Below, piece by piece: positions 14,380 through 14,423 of a stretch of 14,423 nt of DNA. The position numbers were made by a program, and so were the translations under genes. Every line of letters begins with the position of its first letter. The stretch's first letter is position 1. The stretch comes from an uncultured Oscillospiraceae bacterium (GTDB lineage: Bacteria; Bacillota; Clostridia; Oscillospirales; Oscillospiraceae), in the NCBI GenBank assembly GCA_934621665.1, contig CAKTUT010000025.1:1-14423 (forward strand). The letters are read 5' to 3'. The notes beneath the pieces were generated by a model that was not told the DNA's origin, searched no databases, and saw only the letters and a list, made by a program, of their open reading frames with translations.

Positions 14380-14423
14380 TCAAACGCGATCCGCTTCGCT
14401 GGGTTCTCGTCGCAACAAACTGC

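Overview
The window looks like a piece of a moderately GC-rich, low-GC-lineage Gram-positive chromosome, most likely a gut Clostridia of the Oscillospiraceae (Faecalibacterium/Gemmiger/Subdoligranulum-like). The reasons are a perfect CIRCE (HrcA) operator, strong AGGAGG-type ribosome binding sites, a transcription-attenuating lysine riboswitch, a lipoprotein-type solute-binding protein and an OmpR-type two-component system next to htrA. The lineage is an inference from gene style; no rRNA or marker gene is present. The gene content is chromosomal, with no transposase, integrase, phage gene, tRNA or CRISPR array.

Layout. (1) 1-529, minus: a deoxynucleoside kinase cut by the window edge. (2) 530-779: a divergent control region with the kinase promoter, a CIRCE element and helically phased TTCACA repeats, leading to an Hsp20 small heat-shock gene (780-1211, plus) that ends in a strong terminator. 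(3) 1358-5108, minus: a response regulator, a histidine kinase and a membrane-anchored HtrA serine protease, transcribed in that order, with a second control site in front of htrA and a strong terminator after it. (4) 5227-7335, plus: a glycoside hydrolase family 3-like protein with its domains in reverse order and an eroded catalytic barrel. (5) 7463-10366, plus: a consensus promoter, a lysine riboswitch with its terminator, then a solute-binding lipoprotein, a permease and an ATPase, together a predicted lysine ABC importer. (6) 10397-14379, plus: a MarR-type repressor and a heterodimeric ABC exporter, closed by two long hairpins.

How the genes may work together. The same 17-base pattern, TTYACA-RAHYG-TTCAMV, precedes the response-regulator gene, htrA and hsp20, each time in the direction of the gene. 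A direct repeat with an 11-base period is what OmpR/PhoB-family regulators bind, so the response regulator encoded here may control itself, the envelope protease HtrA and the cytoplasmic chaperone Hsp20. This would resemble CssRS-htrA and CiaRH-htrA, extended to a gene that also carries the HrcA operator.

The other strong result is the binding protein of the lysine importer. It reads as a circular permutation of the SBP_bac_3 fold: lobe 2 comes first and lobe 1 last, with the breakpoint where lobe 1 normally runs into lobe 2. The riboswitch above it gives a clear substrate prediction, and the acidic ligand-contact positions fit a basic amino acid.
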